DNA of 64,000 nt from Acidihalobacter yilgarnensis (GTDB lineage Bacteria > Pseudomonadota > Gammaproteobacteria > DSM-5130 > Acidihalobacteraceae). The position numbers were made by a program, and so were the translations under genes. Within the stretch, counting starts at the first letter, position 1, and every line of letters starts with the position of its first letter. Positions 1 through 9,478 of the stretch are shown one piece after another. The notes under the pieces were generated by a model. It was not told where the DNA came from. It searched no databases and saw only the letters and a list, made by a program, of their open reading frames with translations. The stretch is taken from positions 3,342,040 to 3,406,039 of the forward strand of contig NZ_CP017415.1 in the NCBI RefSeq assembly GCF_001753245.1. The letters are read 5' to 3'.

Positions 1-1
1 C

Positions 2-904
2 GTGACCGGGCACGAGTATTACGACGCGCCTGCGCTGTGCGTGCTCGTTGGCGACTTCCCGCCGCACAGCTTCCGCATGATGCCGCTGATCGACAGCGAT
101 CCATCACATTACCTCGCGCTGCACCGCGACTGGCTGCAGCGCGAGGAGACCATGGTCGCGCTGGTGCACGGCGATCCCACCAACCCGCGCACCCCCCAGC
201 TCATCGGCGCACTGGCCGAAGCCGTCCCCAACCTGTTCATGTTCGGTGGCATCACCTCCAGTCAAGGCGAACATCGCCAGGTCGCGGACCTGGTCGTCGG
301 CGGCGGGTTATCGGGCGTCATATTTGGCCCAGAGGTCGGTCTGGTCACCGCTCACACGCAAGGCTGCACCCCCATCGGGCCGCGCCACCGCATCACCCGC
401 AGCGACCGCAATCTTGTGGTCGATCTCGACCACGAACCGGCGCTCCAGGTCATGAAGGCCGACATCGGCGAGGTACTCGCGCGCGACCTCAACCGCGTTG
501 GCGGCTACATCTTCGCCGGCCTGCCGGTGCCCGGCAGCGACGATGACGACTATCTGATCCGCAATCTCGTCGGTGTCGACCAGCCACGCCAGATCCTCGC
601 CATCGGGGATTACGCCGAAGAAGGCGGCGAGCTGATGTTCTGCCGGCGCGACGGCAACACCGCGCGCGCCGATCTCCAGCGCATGCTCGGCGACCTTCAA
701 GGACGAATGAACGGCACGCCGCGCGGCGCCGTCTACGTTTCCTGCGTCGGGCGCGGACGCTATCAGTTCGGTGACGACTCCGCCGAACTCAAGCTCATTC
801 AAGAGGCGCTCGGCGACGTGCCGCTGGTGGGCTTCTTCGCCAACGGCGAGATCTTCCGCAACCGGCTCTACGGCTTCACCGGCGTCCTCACCCTATTCCT
901 CTAA
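2..904 (+). CDS. FIST-domain sensory protein, 5' end outside window
   Basis: About 300 residues of a FIST (F-box and intracellular signal transduction) protein are visible. FIST domains are thought to bind small ligands such as amino acids in bacterial signalling. The C-terminal FIST_C half is intact and ends with the typical GFFANGEIF and GFTGVLTLF segments, and the GGITSS segment belongs to the FIST_N half. FIST proteins are usually near 380-400 residues, so the true N-terminus lies upstream and the GTG at position 2 is probably internal. The stop is 23 bases before the next gene, so the two may be co-transcribed. Ligand and partner are unknown. Confidence 0.8.
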   Translation: MTGHEYYDAPALCVLVGDFPPHSFRMMPLIDSDPSHYLALHRDWLQREETMVALVHGDPTNPRTPQLIGALAEAVPNLFMFGGITSSQGEHRQVADLVVGGGLSGVIFGPEVGLVTAHTQGCTPIGPRHRITRSDRNLVVDLDHEPALQVMKADIGEVLARDLNRVGGYIFAGLPVPGSDDDDYLIRNLVGVDQPRQILAIGDYAEEGGELMFCRRDGNTARADLQRMLGDLQGRMNGTPRGAVYVSCVGRGRYQFGDDSAELKLIQEALGDVPLVGFFANGEIFRNRLYGFTGVLTLFL

Positions 905-926
905 CCCCCGCTCACGGAGAACCCCC

Positions 927-1964
927 ATGCAATACCGTCCCCTGGGACATACCGACCTGTCGGTCAGTCTGATCTGCCTCGGCACCATGACCTTCGGCGA
1001 GCAGAATACCGAGGCCGAGGCACACAGCCAGCTCGACCGCGCGCTGGCTGCCGGCATCAACTTCGTCGATGCCGCCGAGATGTATCCCGTGCCGCCAAGG
1101 GCCGAGACCCAGGGGCGTACCGAGTCCCATATCGGCAGCTGGCTGAAGAAAACGGGGCGTCGCAACGACATCGTGCTCGCGAGCAAGGTCGCCGGACCCG
1201 GCAATGGTCTGGACTACCTGCGCGGCGGCCCACGCCTGACCACCGCACATATTAATCAGGCCGTTGAGGACAGCCTGCGCCGACTGAACACCGACGTCAT
1301 CGACCTCTATCAGGTGCACTGGCCAGATCGCAATACCAACTTCTTCGGTCAACTTGGCTACACCCACAACGCCGACGAGAACGCCACCCCGATCGAGGAA
1401 ACCCTCACCGCACTGGCCCGTCTGGTCGAACAGGGCAAGATTCGTCACATCGGCCTATCCAACGAGACACCCTGGGGCGCAATGCGCTACCTGCATCTCG
1501 CCGAAACGCTCGGCCTGCCAAAACCGATCAGCATCCAGAATCCATACAACCTGCTCAACCGCAGCTTCGAGGCCGGTCTCGCCGAGGTGGCGCACCGCGA
1601 GGGGCTGGGTCTGCTCGCCTATTCGCCGCTCGCCTTCGGCGTGCTCAGTGGCAAGTACCTCGGCGGCAAGCGTCCTGCGGGGGCTCGCGTCACCCTGTTC
1701 GAACGCTTCCAGCGATACAGCGCGCCCTACGTCGACGGCATCGTCGCACAATACGCACAGCTGGCCACCGACCACGACCTGAGCCTCACGCAGTTGGCAC
1801 TGGCCTACGTAAACAGCCGCAGTTTCCTGACCAGCAACATTATCGGCGCCACCACGTTGGAACAGCTCGACGAAGATATCGGCAGTGCAGACGTCACCCT
1901 CAGCGAAGAAGTACTCGCCGCCATCGAACAGATCCACGAGCGGCACCCCTACCCCTGCCCCTAA
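927..1964 (+). CDS. tas: NADP(H)-dependent aldo-keto reductase, Tas family
   Basis: This is a 345-residue cytoplasmic aldo-keto reductase, the same length as E. coli Tas (346). The start MQYRPLGHTDLSVS is the family N-terminus. The catalytic tetrad is visible as D48, Y53 (in VDAAEMY), K87 (in LASKVAG) and H131 (in YQVHWPD). The long insert between strands 3 and 4 (NTNFFGQLGYTHN) is typical of the Tas branch. The physiological substrate is not known; these enzymes reduce aldehydes and ketones with NADPH. A GGAG-like ribosome site (ACGGAGAA) precedes the ATG. The longer frame upstream overlaps the FIST gene and is not used. Confidence 0.9.
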   Translation: MQYRPLGHTDLSVSLICLGTMTFGEQNTEAEAHSQLDRALAAGINFVDAAEMYPVPPRAETQGRTESHIGSWLKKTGRRNDIVLASKVAGPGNGLDYLRGGPRLTTAHINQAVEDSLRRLNTDVIDLYQVHWPDRNTNFFGQLGYTHNADENATPIEETLTALARLVEQGKIRHIGLSNETPWGAMRYLHLAETLGLPKPISIQNPYNLLNRSFEAGLAEVAHREGLGLLAYSPLAFGVLSGKYLGGKRPAGARVTLFERFQRYSAPYVDGIVAQYAQLATDHDLSLTQLALAYVNSRSFLTSNIIGATTLEQLDEDIGSADVTLSEEVLAAIEQIHERHPYPCP

Positions 1965-2032
1965 GACGAAACCCCGCGCAGCCCAGCATCGGCATGCCGG
2001 CCGCGCGGGGCGCTCTGCGTTATGCTCAGCAC

Positions 2033-2817
2033 ATGTCCGTAACGCAGATTCCCTCACTGATCGACAGCCATTGCCATCTCGACGACGAGCATTTCAACGT
2101 CGACCGCGCTTCGGTGCTGACGCGCGCGCGCGCGGCCGGTGTCGGTGCCATCATCCTGCCGGCGGTCAGCGCCGCGAGCTGGTCGCGGTTGCGGGCCATC
2201 GCCGACCCAGGGCAAGGGCTGTACCCCGCCTACGGCCTTCACCCAATGTACCTGCCCGAACACCGCCCCGAACACCTAGGCGAATTGTCCGAATGGCTCG
2301 GACGCGAGCGCCCAGTCGCCGTGGGTGAGTGCGGGCTGGATTTCTATGTCGGCGGCCTCGATCCCGCCACGCAAACCGAATACCTGATCGCCCAACTGAG
2401 ACTCGCACGCGAGTTCGACCTACCGGTGATTCTGCATGCGCGCCGCGCGCTGGATGCAGTCATGAAGCAACTGCGCCGTCACCCAGGCCTGCGTGGTGTA
2501 GTGCACAGCTTTTCCGGCAGCCTGCAACAGGCCGAACAGCTCTTCGACATGGGTTTTTGTATCGGCCTCGGCGGTCCACTCACCTACCCTCGCGCACAGC
2601 GACTGCGCGGGTCGCGTCACGGCTGCCTCTGGAGGCCATCCTGCTTGAGACCGATGCACCAGACCAACCCGGCATTGCCCACCGCGGCGCACGTAACGAA
2701 CCCGGCTTCGTCGACGAAATTTGCAGCGTCCTGGCCGAGCTGCGCGCCACGGATTCGAGTACCATTGCCATGGCTACGACGGCCAACGCACGCCGATTAT
2801 TCGCGCTACCCGACTGA
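2033..2817 (+). pseudogene. TatD-family (YjjV-like) metal-dependent DNase, single-base frameshift
   Basis: The N-terminal 190 or so codons encode a TatD/YjjV TIM-barrel hydrolase, with metal ligands in DSHCHLD (H13, H15), VGECGLDFY and ILHARRA. Translation in that frame derails at about 2605-2611, just after TYPRAQRLR. The correct continuation, LPLEAILLETDAPDQPG followed by a normal C-terminus, lies in the next frame and stops at 2817. E. coli YjjV has no gap here (TYPRASKTRD then LPLASLLLETDAPD), so restoring one base rebuilds a complete protein of about 261 residues. It is either a recent lesion or a sequencing/assembly error; the perfect conservation downstream favours an error or a very young mutation. 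Confidence 0.85.
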
Positions 2818-2844
2818 CCCAGAAACCCGCTACGGAACTGCAAG

Positions 2845-3609
2845 ATGCCGCCAGATGCTACCGCCATCCCCGCCGCCCATGAGCGTACCGCCATCCTGAT
2901 CGGTGCCACCGGCATCGAGCGCCTGCGAGATGTCCATGTGCTGGTCGCCGGTCTCGGTGGCGTCGGTGGCAACGCGGCCGAAGCCCTCGGCCGCGCCGGC
3001 GTCGGCCATATTACGCTGCTCGACCACGACACGGTCGCACCGTCCAATCTCAACCGGCAAGCGATCGCGCTACATTCCACACTGGGCCGTTCCAAGGCCA
3101 CGCTGATGGCCGAGCGCCTGCTCGATATCAACCCCGATATCACCACCACCGTGCTCACCGATTTCCTCCGCCCTGAGGATGCTGATGCGCTGATCGCGCG
3201 CGCGCCATTCGACTACATACTCGATTGCATCGACTCGATCGCCTGCAAGGCTGCCTTGGTCGCCGCCGCGCAGCGTGCCGGCCGGCCGATCATGTCGAGC
3301 ATGGGTGCAGGTGGGCGTATGGACCCGAGCCGCATCCATGTCGCGACGCTCAATCAAACCCACACCTGCGCACTCGCCCGGGAAATGCGCAAATCGCTCA
3401 AGGACCTGGGCGCGCGGCTCAACTACCCAGTGGTCTTCTCCGACGAACCACCGGTAGTCAAGGGACTGGCACACCAACCTGTGGACGACCCGGCCGGACG
3501 ACCGCGCGCGGTCAATGGCACCATTAGCTATATGCCCGCACTGTTCGGCCTCACGCTCGCCGGCCATGCAATCCGTACCCTGTTATCCGAAGCCACCCAA
3601 GCGCGATAA
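2845..3609 (+). CDS. tcdA: tRNA threonylcarbamoyladenosine dehydratase
   Basis: This 254-residue ThiF/E1-like ATPase catalyses ATP-dependent cyclisation of t6A37 to ct6A in ANN-decoding tRNAs. The nucleotide-binding GLGGVGGN is at residues 36-43 and the adenylation signature (DHDTVAPSNLNRQ) at 60-72. The tail (PRAVNGTISYMPALFGLTLAG) matches TcdA (CsdL/YgdL) rather than MoeB or ThiF, and there are no CxxC zinc motifs as in MoeB. E. coli TcdA is 268 residues. It follows the tatD-like gene by 27 bases. The sulfur-transfer partners CsdA and CsdE are not in this window. Confidence 0.9.
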   Translation: MPPDATAIPAAHERTAILIGATGIERLRDVHVLVAGLGGVGGNAAEALGRAGVGHITLLDHDTVAPSNLNRQAIALHSTLGRSKATLMAERLLDINPDITTTVLTDFLRPEDADALIARAPFDYILDCIDSIACKAALVAAAQRAGRPIMSSMGAGGRMDPSRIHVATLNQTHTCALAREMRKSLKDLGARLNYPVVFSDEPPVVKGLAHQPVDDPAGRPRAVNGTISYMPALFGLTLAGHAIRTLLSEATQAR

Positions 3610-3789
3610 GTCATACCGATGGAGGCTGTCTGCCGATAAATTTTATTGATCGGCGCCTAGGCTGGCTCACTTTGAAGCGCCGCCCCATTTCCTCTAAGCT
3701 ACGCGCGCCTTGACTCCCAGCAGGCGCCGGCGAGCAGTACGTCAGACGCAGCCCAGCGCCGACACCCAGTACACGACCCGAGGTACCGC

Positions 3790-4710
3790 ATGGACATCTT
3801 CCTGCCCATCGCCCACATGGATGTGAATCTCCTTCTCATCCTGTTCTTCGGAGCCATCGTCGGTTTTCTCTCCGGCCTGGTGGGCGTCGGTGGCGGCTTC
3901 CTGATCACCCCGTTGTTGCTGTTCATCGGCGTGCCGCCCCTGGTTGCTGTGGCCACCGGCGCCGCTCAGATCGTGGGTACCTCTGCCAGCGGCAGTTATG
4001 CCCATTGGCGCCTGGGCAACATCGACTTCCGCATGGCCTTCGTGTTACTAGTCGGCAGCTGGACCGGCGGCGCGGTCGGCGTGCACATCGCGCAAGTGCT
4101 GGAGGCTGGCGGCCACTTCGGCACCATCGTGACCTTCCTCTACGTCGGCCTGCTCGGTATCGTCGGCGCCAGCATGCTGATCGAATCGCTCAATGCCCTG
4201 CGTGGGAGTTCGAAGGCCAAGGCCGCGAAATCCGAAGGCAAGACCGGGCAAGGCGGCTGGATGACACGGTTGCCCTTGCAGGTGGATTTTCCGGTCTCCC
4301 AACTCAAGCTGTCGCTGATCGTGCCGGTGATCATCGGCTTTGGCGTCGGTATTCTCACCTCGCTGATGGGCGTCGGCGGCGGCTTCATCATGGTGCCGGT
4401 AATGATCTACCTGCTGCGCATGCCGACCAAGGTCGTGGTCGGCACCTCGTTGTTCCAGCTACTGTTCACCACCGCCGAGGTCAGCATTCTGCAGGCTGGC
4501 GTGAATCATGCGGTCGACCCCTTTCTCGCACTGGTGCTGGTCATCGGTTCCGCGCTTGGCACCCAGTGGGGCACCAAGCTCGGATCGCGTCTCCCGGGTG
4601 AACAGCTACGCCTGATTCTCGCACTGGTGGTGGTCGCGGTCGCGGTGAAGATGCTGTTCGGGATACTGATCAAACCCCACGACATCTACAGCCTGGTACT
4701 TGCCCGATGA
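3790..4710 (+). CDS. TauE/SafE-family sulfite/sulfur-anion exporter-like membrane protein
   Basis: This is a 306-residue polytopic inner-membrane protein of the TauE/SafE (DUF81) family, proposed to export sulfite, sulfoacetate or other sulfur anions. Two homologous halves are visible, each opening with the same motif: GFLSGLVGVGGGFLITPLLL near residue 20 and GILTSLMGVGGGFIMVPVMI near 185, consistent with the family's internal duplication. A hydrophilic loop rich in Lys/Ala/Gly separates the halves. The stop overlaps the next start by four bases (ATGA at 4707), so the two are translationally coupled. The substrate is inferred only from the family and the sulfur-related context. Confidence 0.85.
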   Translation: MDIFLPIAHMDVNLLLILFFGAIVGFLSGLVGVGGGFLITPLLLFIGVPPLVAVATGAAQIVGTSASGSYAHWRLGNIDFRMAFVLLVGSWTGGAVGVHIAQVLEAGGHFGTIVTFLYVGLLGIVGASMLIESLNALRGSSKAKAAKSEGKTGQGGWMTRLPLQVDFPVSQLKLSLIVPVIIGFGVGILTSLMGVGGGFIMVPVMIYLLRMPTKVVVGTSLFQLLFTTAEVSILQAGVNHAVDPFLALVLVIGSALGTQWGTKLGSRLPGEQLRLILALVVVAVAVKMLFGILIKPHDIYSLVLAR

Positions 4711-5468
4711 AGATGAGACTCGTACTCGCCGCAATCGCCCTGCTGCCCGCATTGGCCCACGCCCAAACCCCGGCGAAACCAGCACACCTGGTCACCGAGC
4801 TGAGCAGCGATCACGTCGACATCTCCACGCGCTACACTGGCGACGAGATCACCCTATTCGGCGCCATGTCAGAACCCGCTCAGGTGGTGGTGAAGGTCAC
4901 CTCGCCGACCCAAGCCGTGTCGATCAAACAGAAAGGGCGCGTCGGTCCGTTCTGGTTAAGCGTCGCCAAATACGACATCGCCGACACGCCCGGTCTGTAT
5001 TTCCTGCTGTCCTCGGCACCGATCGACAAAATTCTGCCGGCAACCGCGCAACGCCGCTACGGCCTCGGCCTTCAGGACGCACTGAGTGGCATGCACGTAT
5101 CGCCGACGCCGGCCGATGCCGCGACCTTCCGCCACGCACTGCTCGACCTGAAGGCGCGCCACCACGAATACGTGGTCAACGGCCAGGCCGTGAAGATACT
5201 GGGGCAACGACTCTACTCGACCACCATCAAACTGCCCGCACAACTACCGCTGGGCACCTATCGGGTAGACATCTACCTCGTGCGCAACGGGCAGGTAATC
5301 GCCACCGACCACCGACAGATCAATGTCGCGGAGGTGCGTATCGAGCACTGGATATCCAGTATCGCGGACAAGCGTTCCTGGCTGTTCGGTATCAGCTTCA
5401 CACTGGCGGTGATGGCCCTCGGGCTGTTCCTCGGGGTGGTCATGGGGCGCGGTGGCAAGAAGGCCTGA
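4707..5468 (+). CDS. TIGR02186-family membrane-anchored protein paired with TauE exporter
   Basis: A 253-residue envelope protein with a cleavable signal peptide (cleavage near ALAHA-QT, residue 20), a periplasmic region and one C-terminal transmembrane helix (WLFGISFTLAVMALGLFLGV) followed by a short basic tail. It resembles the TIGR02186 family, which is repeatedly found next to TauE/SafE permeases. The VTELSSDHVDISTRYTGDEITLFG segment near the N-terminus fits that family. Its biochemical role is not established; the four-base overlap with the permease suggests they act together, perhaps as an accessory periplasmic subunit. Confidence 0.75.
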   Translation: MKMRLVLAAIALLPALAHAQTPAKPAHLVTELSSDHVDISTRYTGDEITLFGAMSEPAQVVVKVTSPTQAVSIKQKGRVGPFWLSVAKYDIADTPGLYFLLSSAPIDKILPATAQRRYGLGLQDALSGMHVSPTPADAATFRHALLDLKARHHEYVVNGQAVKILGQRLYSTTIKLPAQLPLGTYRVDIYLVRNGQVIATDHRQINVAEVRIEHWISSIADKRSWLFGISFTLAVMALGLFLGVVMGRGGKKA

Positions 5469-5492
5469 AAAGGGCTTCCTGTTCCCCAAGCG

Positions 5493-6116
5493 CTAGTCGT
5501 CCAGCGCGCGTTCGACCGCGGCCTTGACGGCCGCACCCGCACCGGGCCCGAAGCGGGTCGTGTCCGGATCGAAGTCGTCGGTGAAGGCGTATTCGAAAGC
5601 AAGATCCTGTATCCCCAACACGCCGAACAGCCGGTTTTCCATCGAGTAGTCGTCGGGCATGAATATCAGAGTCGGCCAACCGTCTTGCCCCGGGCTTAGC
5701 GCCGGACCGAAGAACACCGCGCCGGGCTTGTTCTTGAGACGCATCGCACAACTGCCCTCGGTCACGCCGGACATGGGTAAAAAATCGATGGTGCGGGTCA
5801 ATCGACTTTTGTTGTCCAACACGAGATCGATCGTACCCTCGATCGCTGCGGCCTCCGCGCCAAAGGCCAATACCTCGGCGCCACTGGCCGAGCGCCACCG
5901 CTCGATATCCAAGGCTCCGCGCCGGCTGGGCAGAAAAATGTAGCGCAGCTGACGCTCAGCCTGCAGCGTCGTCAGCAGATCCGCATCGAAGGCCGGCGCG
6001 TTCACCAGTATGCCCTGCGCCTGATGATCGGCAATGTAGTACACGGCGGGTTCGCTGCCCACCAGCCACAAGATGCGACGGTCGGGAAATTCGGCCAACA
6101 AACGCAACGCACTCAT
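5493..6116 (-). CDS. Conserved unknown, metallo-beta-lactamase-like fold without metal ligands
   Basis: I do not recognise a characterised family for this 207-residue protein. Its order of segments mimics an MBL-fold hydrolase: a strand with VNAPAFDADLL, a YIFLPSRRGALDIERW segment where HxHxDH is expected, a FLPMSGVTEGSCAMRL segment resembling 'PGHTxGS', and AVFFGPALSP resembling 'lfxGDxL'. The metal-binding histidines are absent from all of these. The start chosen (MSALRLLAEFP) overlaps the plsC stop by four bases; an upstream in-frame start would lie inside plsC. It is the last gene of the glyQ-glyS-gmhB-plsC run. The MBL relationship is inference. Confidence 0.65.
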   Translation of the reverse strand: MSALRLLAEFPDRRILWLVGSEPAVYYIADHQAQGILVNAPAFDADLLTTLQAERQLRYIFLPSRRGALDIERWRSASGAEVLAFGAEAAAIEGTIDLVLDNKSRLTRTIDFLPMSGVTEGSCAMRLKNKPGAVFFGPALSPGQDGWPTLIFMPDDYSMENRLFGVLGIQDLAFEYAFTDDFDPDTTRFGPGAGAAVKAAVERALDD

Positions 6117-6844
6117 TGTGATTTCTCCTCGGCCAGCAGCCCCGGCATGCAACCTTCGATCCAGGCCTCGGCCTCGGCGTTGACCGCATCAGGCTCGCGC
6201 CCCGCGGTCTCGATCAGCGGCCCGATGACCACTCGAATCGTGCCCGAACGCTTGCCGCCATCGCGCAGCCAATAGAGCCCGGCGTTATGCGCCACGGGCA
6301 CCACCGGCACGCCGGCATTCACGGCAAGCACCGCGCCACCCGATTTGTAACGTCCGTGCTCGCCAGGCGCGACCCGTGTACCTTCCGGGAACACGACCAC
6401 CCATATCCCGCGATTCAGGCGCTCGCGCCCCTGGCGAATCAGCTGAACAACCGCCTTGCGCCCGGCACTACGATCAATGGCGATGGGTTCGAGCATGCGC
6501 AAACCCCAACCGAAGAAGGGGATGCGCAGCAACTCACGCTTGAGCACCCAGACCTGCGGCGGGAAGATCACCTGGAAGGCCAGCGTCTCCCAGGCCGACT
6601 GGTGCTTGGCGAGGATCACCGCCGCGCCAGCGGGCAGATGTTCGGCCCCTTCAACGCGGAAATCCAGGTCACAGGTCACGCGTAACCACCACACCGCGAA
6701 ACGCGTCCAACGCGTGATCACGGCATAACGCACCTTGAAGGGTGCTGCGAACAAGAGCAGACCGAGCAGGGAAAAGAGAATCGTCGACGGCGCCACCAAC
6801 GCCAGCCACAACCAGGAGCGGAACCTGGCCACCGACGTGCTCAT
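6113..6844 (-). CDS. plsC: 1-acyl-sn-glycerol-3-phosphate acyltransferase
   Basis: This 243-residue inner-membrane acyltransferase would convert lysophosphatidic acid to phosphatidic acid. An N-terminal hydrophobic helix (residues about 8-33) is followed by the acyltransferase blocks: AKHQSAWETLAFQ (HxxxxE, where Asp is more usual), a VLKRELLRIPFFGWGL block, and FPEGTR as the glycerol-phosphate-binding block. The start overlaps the gmhB stop by four bases and the stop overlaps the following gene. plsC next to gmhB and glyS is a common gammaproteobacterial arrangement. Confidence 0.93.
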   Translation of the reverse strand: MSTSVARFRSWLWLALVAPSTILFSLLGLLLFAAPFKVRYAVITRWTRFAVWWLRVTCDLDFRVEGAEHLPAGAAVILAKHQSAWETLAFQVIFPPQVWVLKRELLRIPFFGWGLRMLEPIAIDRSAGRKAVVQLIRQGRERLNRGIWVVVFPEGTRVAPGEHGRYKSGGAVLAVNAGVPVVPVAHNAGLYWLRDGGKRSGTIRVVIGPLIETAGREPDAVNAEAEAWIEGCMPGLLAEEKSQ

Positions 6845-7392
6845 GTCATTTCTCCGGTGTTGACCAAGGTGTCAGCCACGTGGGCTAGGTCGTCAAAGAT
6901 CGGCACATCGCCCGACACTTTGCCCGCGGCCAAGGTCCGCTGACCCTTCCCCGTGCGCACCAGCATGGGTTGAGCGCCCACGGCCTGTGCGACCTCGATG
7001 TCGCGTAAGGAATCGCCGACCGCGGGAACGCCGCCAAGATCGACACCGAAGCGCTGGGCAATTTCCGCAAACAGACCAGGGGCGGGCTTGCGACAACCGC
7101 AGCGTTGTCCCGGCGCATGCGGGCAGAAAAACACCGCATCGATATGCCCCCCATACGCGGCCAGCAAACGGTGCATTTTCTCGTGCATGGCGGCCAGCGT
7201 CTCGACATCGAACAGACCGCGGCCGATACCCGACTGATTGGTCGCCACCACGACTTGATAACCGGCCTCGTTGAGGCGTGCAATCGCCTCCAGGCTGCCG
7301 GGGATGGGTCTCCACTCGTCCGGTGACTTGATGTAGTCGTCCGAATCCTCGTTGATGACCCCGTCGCGATCGAGGATGATCAGTTTCATCAT
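6841..7392 (-). CDS. gmhB: D-glycero-beta-D-manno-heptose-1,7-bisphosphate 7-phosphatase
   Basis: This 183-residue HAD-superfamily phosphatase acts in the ADP-heptose pathway for the LPS inner core. The catalytic DRDGVIN (nucleophile D8, acid D10) is at the N-terminus. The zinc site CPHAPGQRCGC matches the Cys-x-His...Cys-x-Cys arrangement of E. coli GmhB, and GDSLRDIEVA provides the motif IV acidic residues. Two adjacent ATG codons open the frame. The stop overlaps plsC by four bases and the gene begins one base after the glyS stop, so this is a tight operon. Confidence 0.93.
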   Translation of the reverse strand: MMKLIILDRDGVINEDSDDYIKSPDEWRPIPGSLEAIARLNEAGYQVVVATNQSGIGRGLFDVETLAAMHEKMHRLLAAYGGHIDAVFFCPHAPGQRCGCRKPAPGLFAEIAQRFGVDLGGVPAVGDSLRDIEVAQAVGAQPMLVRTGKGQRTLAAGKVSGDVPIFDDLAHVADTLVNTGEMT

Positions 7393-7393
7393 C

Positions 7394-9478
7394 TCAGCCT
7401 ACCGTCTGTAACCGGGAAATATCGGCGACTCGCAGAAACAGCTCGGATAAGCGTGCAAGCACGCCCACGCGATTGCGTCGCAAAGCTTCATCTTCCGCCA
7501 TCACCAGGGTCTCGTCGAAGAAGCGGTCGACCGGGGCGCGCAGCGCCGCCAAATGCGTCAGCGCGGCGCCATAATGACCCTGTTGGAACTGTGGCGCGGT
7601 CGCAGCCTCCGCCACGAGCAGGGCCTCGAACAGGTCTCGCTCGGCCGATTCCACCAATAGGTCCCGCTCCACCTCGAGGGCAGTCGCACTGCCATTCTGA
7701 CGCAGGATATTGCGAATGCGCTTGTTGGCCGCTGCCAGAGCCTCGGCCTCGGGCAGGGCACGAAACGCCTGCACTGCCTGCACGCGACGATCGAGATCGG
7801 TCAAGCGTGTCGGACGGCAGGCAAGCACGGCGTCGACCACGTCGGAGGGAATGCCGCGATCGGCGTAATAGGCGGTCAAGCGCTCCATCACATAATCGAA
7901 CACCTCGCTCACCGCAGCGCCTGCATCCAACCGCGACGCCAAGGCCTCGGCGGCTTGCCCGAGCAGCACCTCAAGATCGAGTTCGAGCCCACCCTCGATG
8001 AGGATGCGCACGACACCCAGTGCGGCACGGCGCAGCGCAAAGGGGTCCTTAGTGCCGCTCGGACGCTGGCCAATGGCGAAGATGCCGACCAGGGTATCGA
8101 GCTTGTCGGCGAGCGCCAGGGCCTGCGCGACGGGGGCATCGGGCAGGCGGTCACCAGCATGCGCCGGGCGATACTGGTCCTCGATCGCACGCGCCACGCC
8201 CGCCGGCTCGCCATCGTGCGTGGCGTAATAGCGCCCCATCACGCCTTGCAGCTCTGGAAACTCGAACACCATCGCGGTCACCAAATCGCACTTGGCCAGC
8301 TCGCCTGCACGCACGCCCTCCTCCGGCGCGGCACCCAGCTCGCCGGCAATCGTGCCGGCGAGGCGCGCCATGCGGTCGCTTCGATCGTAGAGCGTGCCCA
8401 GCTTGCTCTGGAACACCATGCCCTTGAGCGCCTCGCGACGGGTGACCAGTGGCTGACGTCGGTCCTGCTGCCAAAAGAACTCGGCATCGTGCAAGCGCGG
8501 GCGGATCACGCGTTCATTGCCGGCCCGCACCTGCGCAGGATCGCGGCTTTCGAGATTCGCGATGGTGATGAAGTGCGGCATCAAGCGGCCATCTGCATCG
8601 AGTACCGGGAAATAGCGCTGATTGTCCATCATCGTGGTAATCAGCGCTTCGTGCGGCACCTCCAGAAAGCGCGCCTCGAAGCCGCCCGCCACCGCGACCG
8701 GCCATTCGACCAACGCGGTCACTTCATCAAGCAGCGCCTCGTCGAGCATCGCACGCCCGCCGAGCCCGGCCGCCAATGCTTCGATCTGGGCCTTGATCGC
8801 GGCCCGACGTGCGTCGAAATCCGGCAGTACGTGGCCCTGCGTCTCAAGCAGCGGCGCATAGGCGGCGGGATCCGCGAGGCACAGTGGTTCCGGGTGGTGT
8901 GCCCGGTGTCCGTGCGTCATGCGTCCGCTCTTCACGCCGAGAATTTCGGTCTCGATCACGGTCTCCCCGAGCAACAGCACGATCCAATGCACCGGGCGCA
9001 CAAACTCGGCCTCACTCGCCCCCCAGCGCATGCGCTTGGCGATGGGTAGCTTGCCCAATGCCGCCGTCAACATTTCGGGTATCAGCGCCGCCGTGGCGCG
9101 CCCGGGTTCGTGCAGATATGCGCACAGCCAGGTGCCTTTATCGGTTTCCAGGCGCTCCAATGCATCCACTTCGAGACCCACCGAACGGGCAAAGCCCTGT
9201 GCGGCCTTGGTTGCCTGTCCCTCGGCATCGAAGGCCGCCGTCAGTGCCGGGCCACGGCGTTCGATGCGACGATCGGGCTGCATCAGGGGAACCTGCTCGA
9301 AGCGCACGGCCAGGCGGCGCGGCGTCGCATAAACATGCCGCACGCCACCGCAGACGCCGGCGGCCTCAAGTCGCGTGGCCAGCTCATCCGCCAGCGTCTC
9401 GGCCAGGCGGCGCAACGAGCCGGGTGGTAGCTCTTCTGTCCCGATCTCAATCAGCAGGTCGGCGCGGGATTCATTCAT
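7394..9478 (-). CDS. glyS: Glycyl-tRNA synthetase, beta subunit
   Basis: The 694-residue beta subunit of the heterotetrameric bacterial glycyl-tRNA synthetase. The start [19 protein letters not shown] is the family signature. Later blocks include [27 protein letters not shown] and the C-terminal anticodon-binding helical domain. The length matches the usual 690 or so residues. The first eight bases overlap the end of glyQ, which suits stoichiometric synthesis of the two subunits. The longer upstream frame lies inside glyQ and is not used. Confidence 0.97.
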   Translation of the reverse strand: MNESRADLLIEIGTEELPPGSLRRLAETLADELATRLEAAGVCGGVRHVYATPRRLAVRFEQVPLMQPDRRIERRGPALTAAFDAEGQATKAAQGFARSVGLEVDALERLETDKGTWLCAYLHEPGRATAALIPEMLTAALGKLPIAKRMRWGASEAEFVRPVHWIVLLLGETVIETEILGVKSGRMTHGHRAHHPEPLCLADPAAYAPLLETQGHVLPDFDARRAAIKAQIEALAAGLGGRAMLDEALLDEVTALVEWPVAVAGGFEARFLEVPHEALITTMMDNQRYFPVLDADGRLMPHFITIANLESRDPAQVRAGNERVIRPRLHDAEFFWQQDRRQPLVTRREALKGMVFQSKLGTLYDRSDRMARLAGTIAGELGAAPEEGVRAGELAKCDLVTAMVFEFPELQGVMGRYYATHDGEPAGVARAIEDQYRPAHAGDRLPDAPVAQALALADKLDTLVGIFAIGQRPSGTKDPFALRRAALGVVRILIEGGLELDLEVLLGQAAEALASRLDAGAAVSEVFDYVMERLTAYYADRGIPSDVVDAVLACRPTRLTDLDRRVQAVQAFRALPEAEALAAANKRIRNILRQNGSATALEVERDLLVESAERDLFEALLVAEAATAPQFQQGHYGAALTHLAALRAPVDRFFDETLVMAEDEALRRNRVGVLARLSELFLRVADISRLQTVG

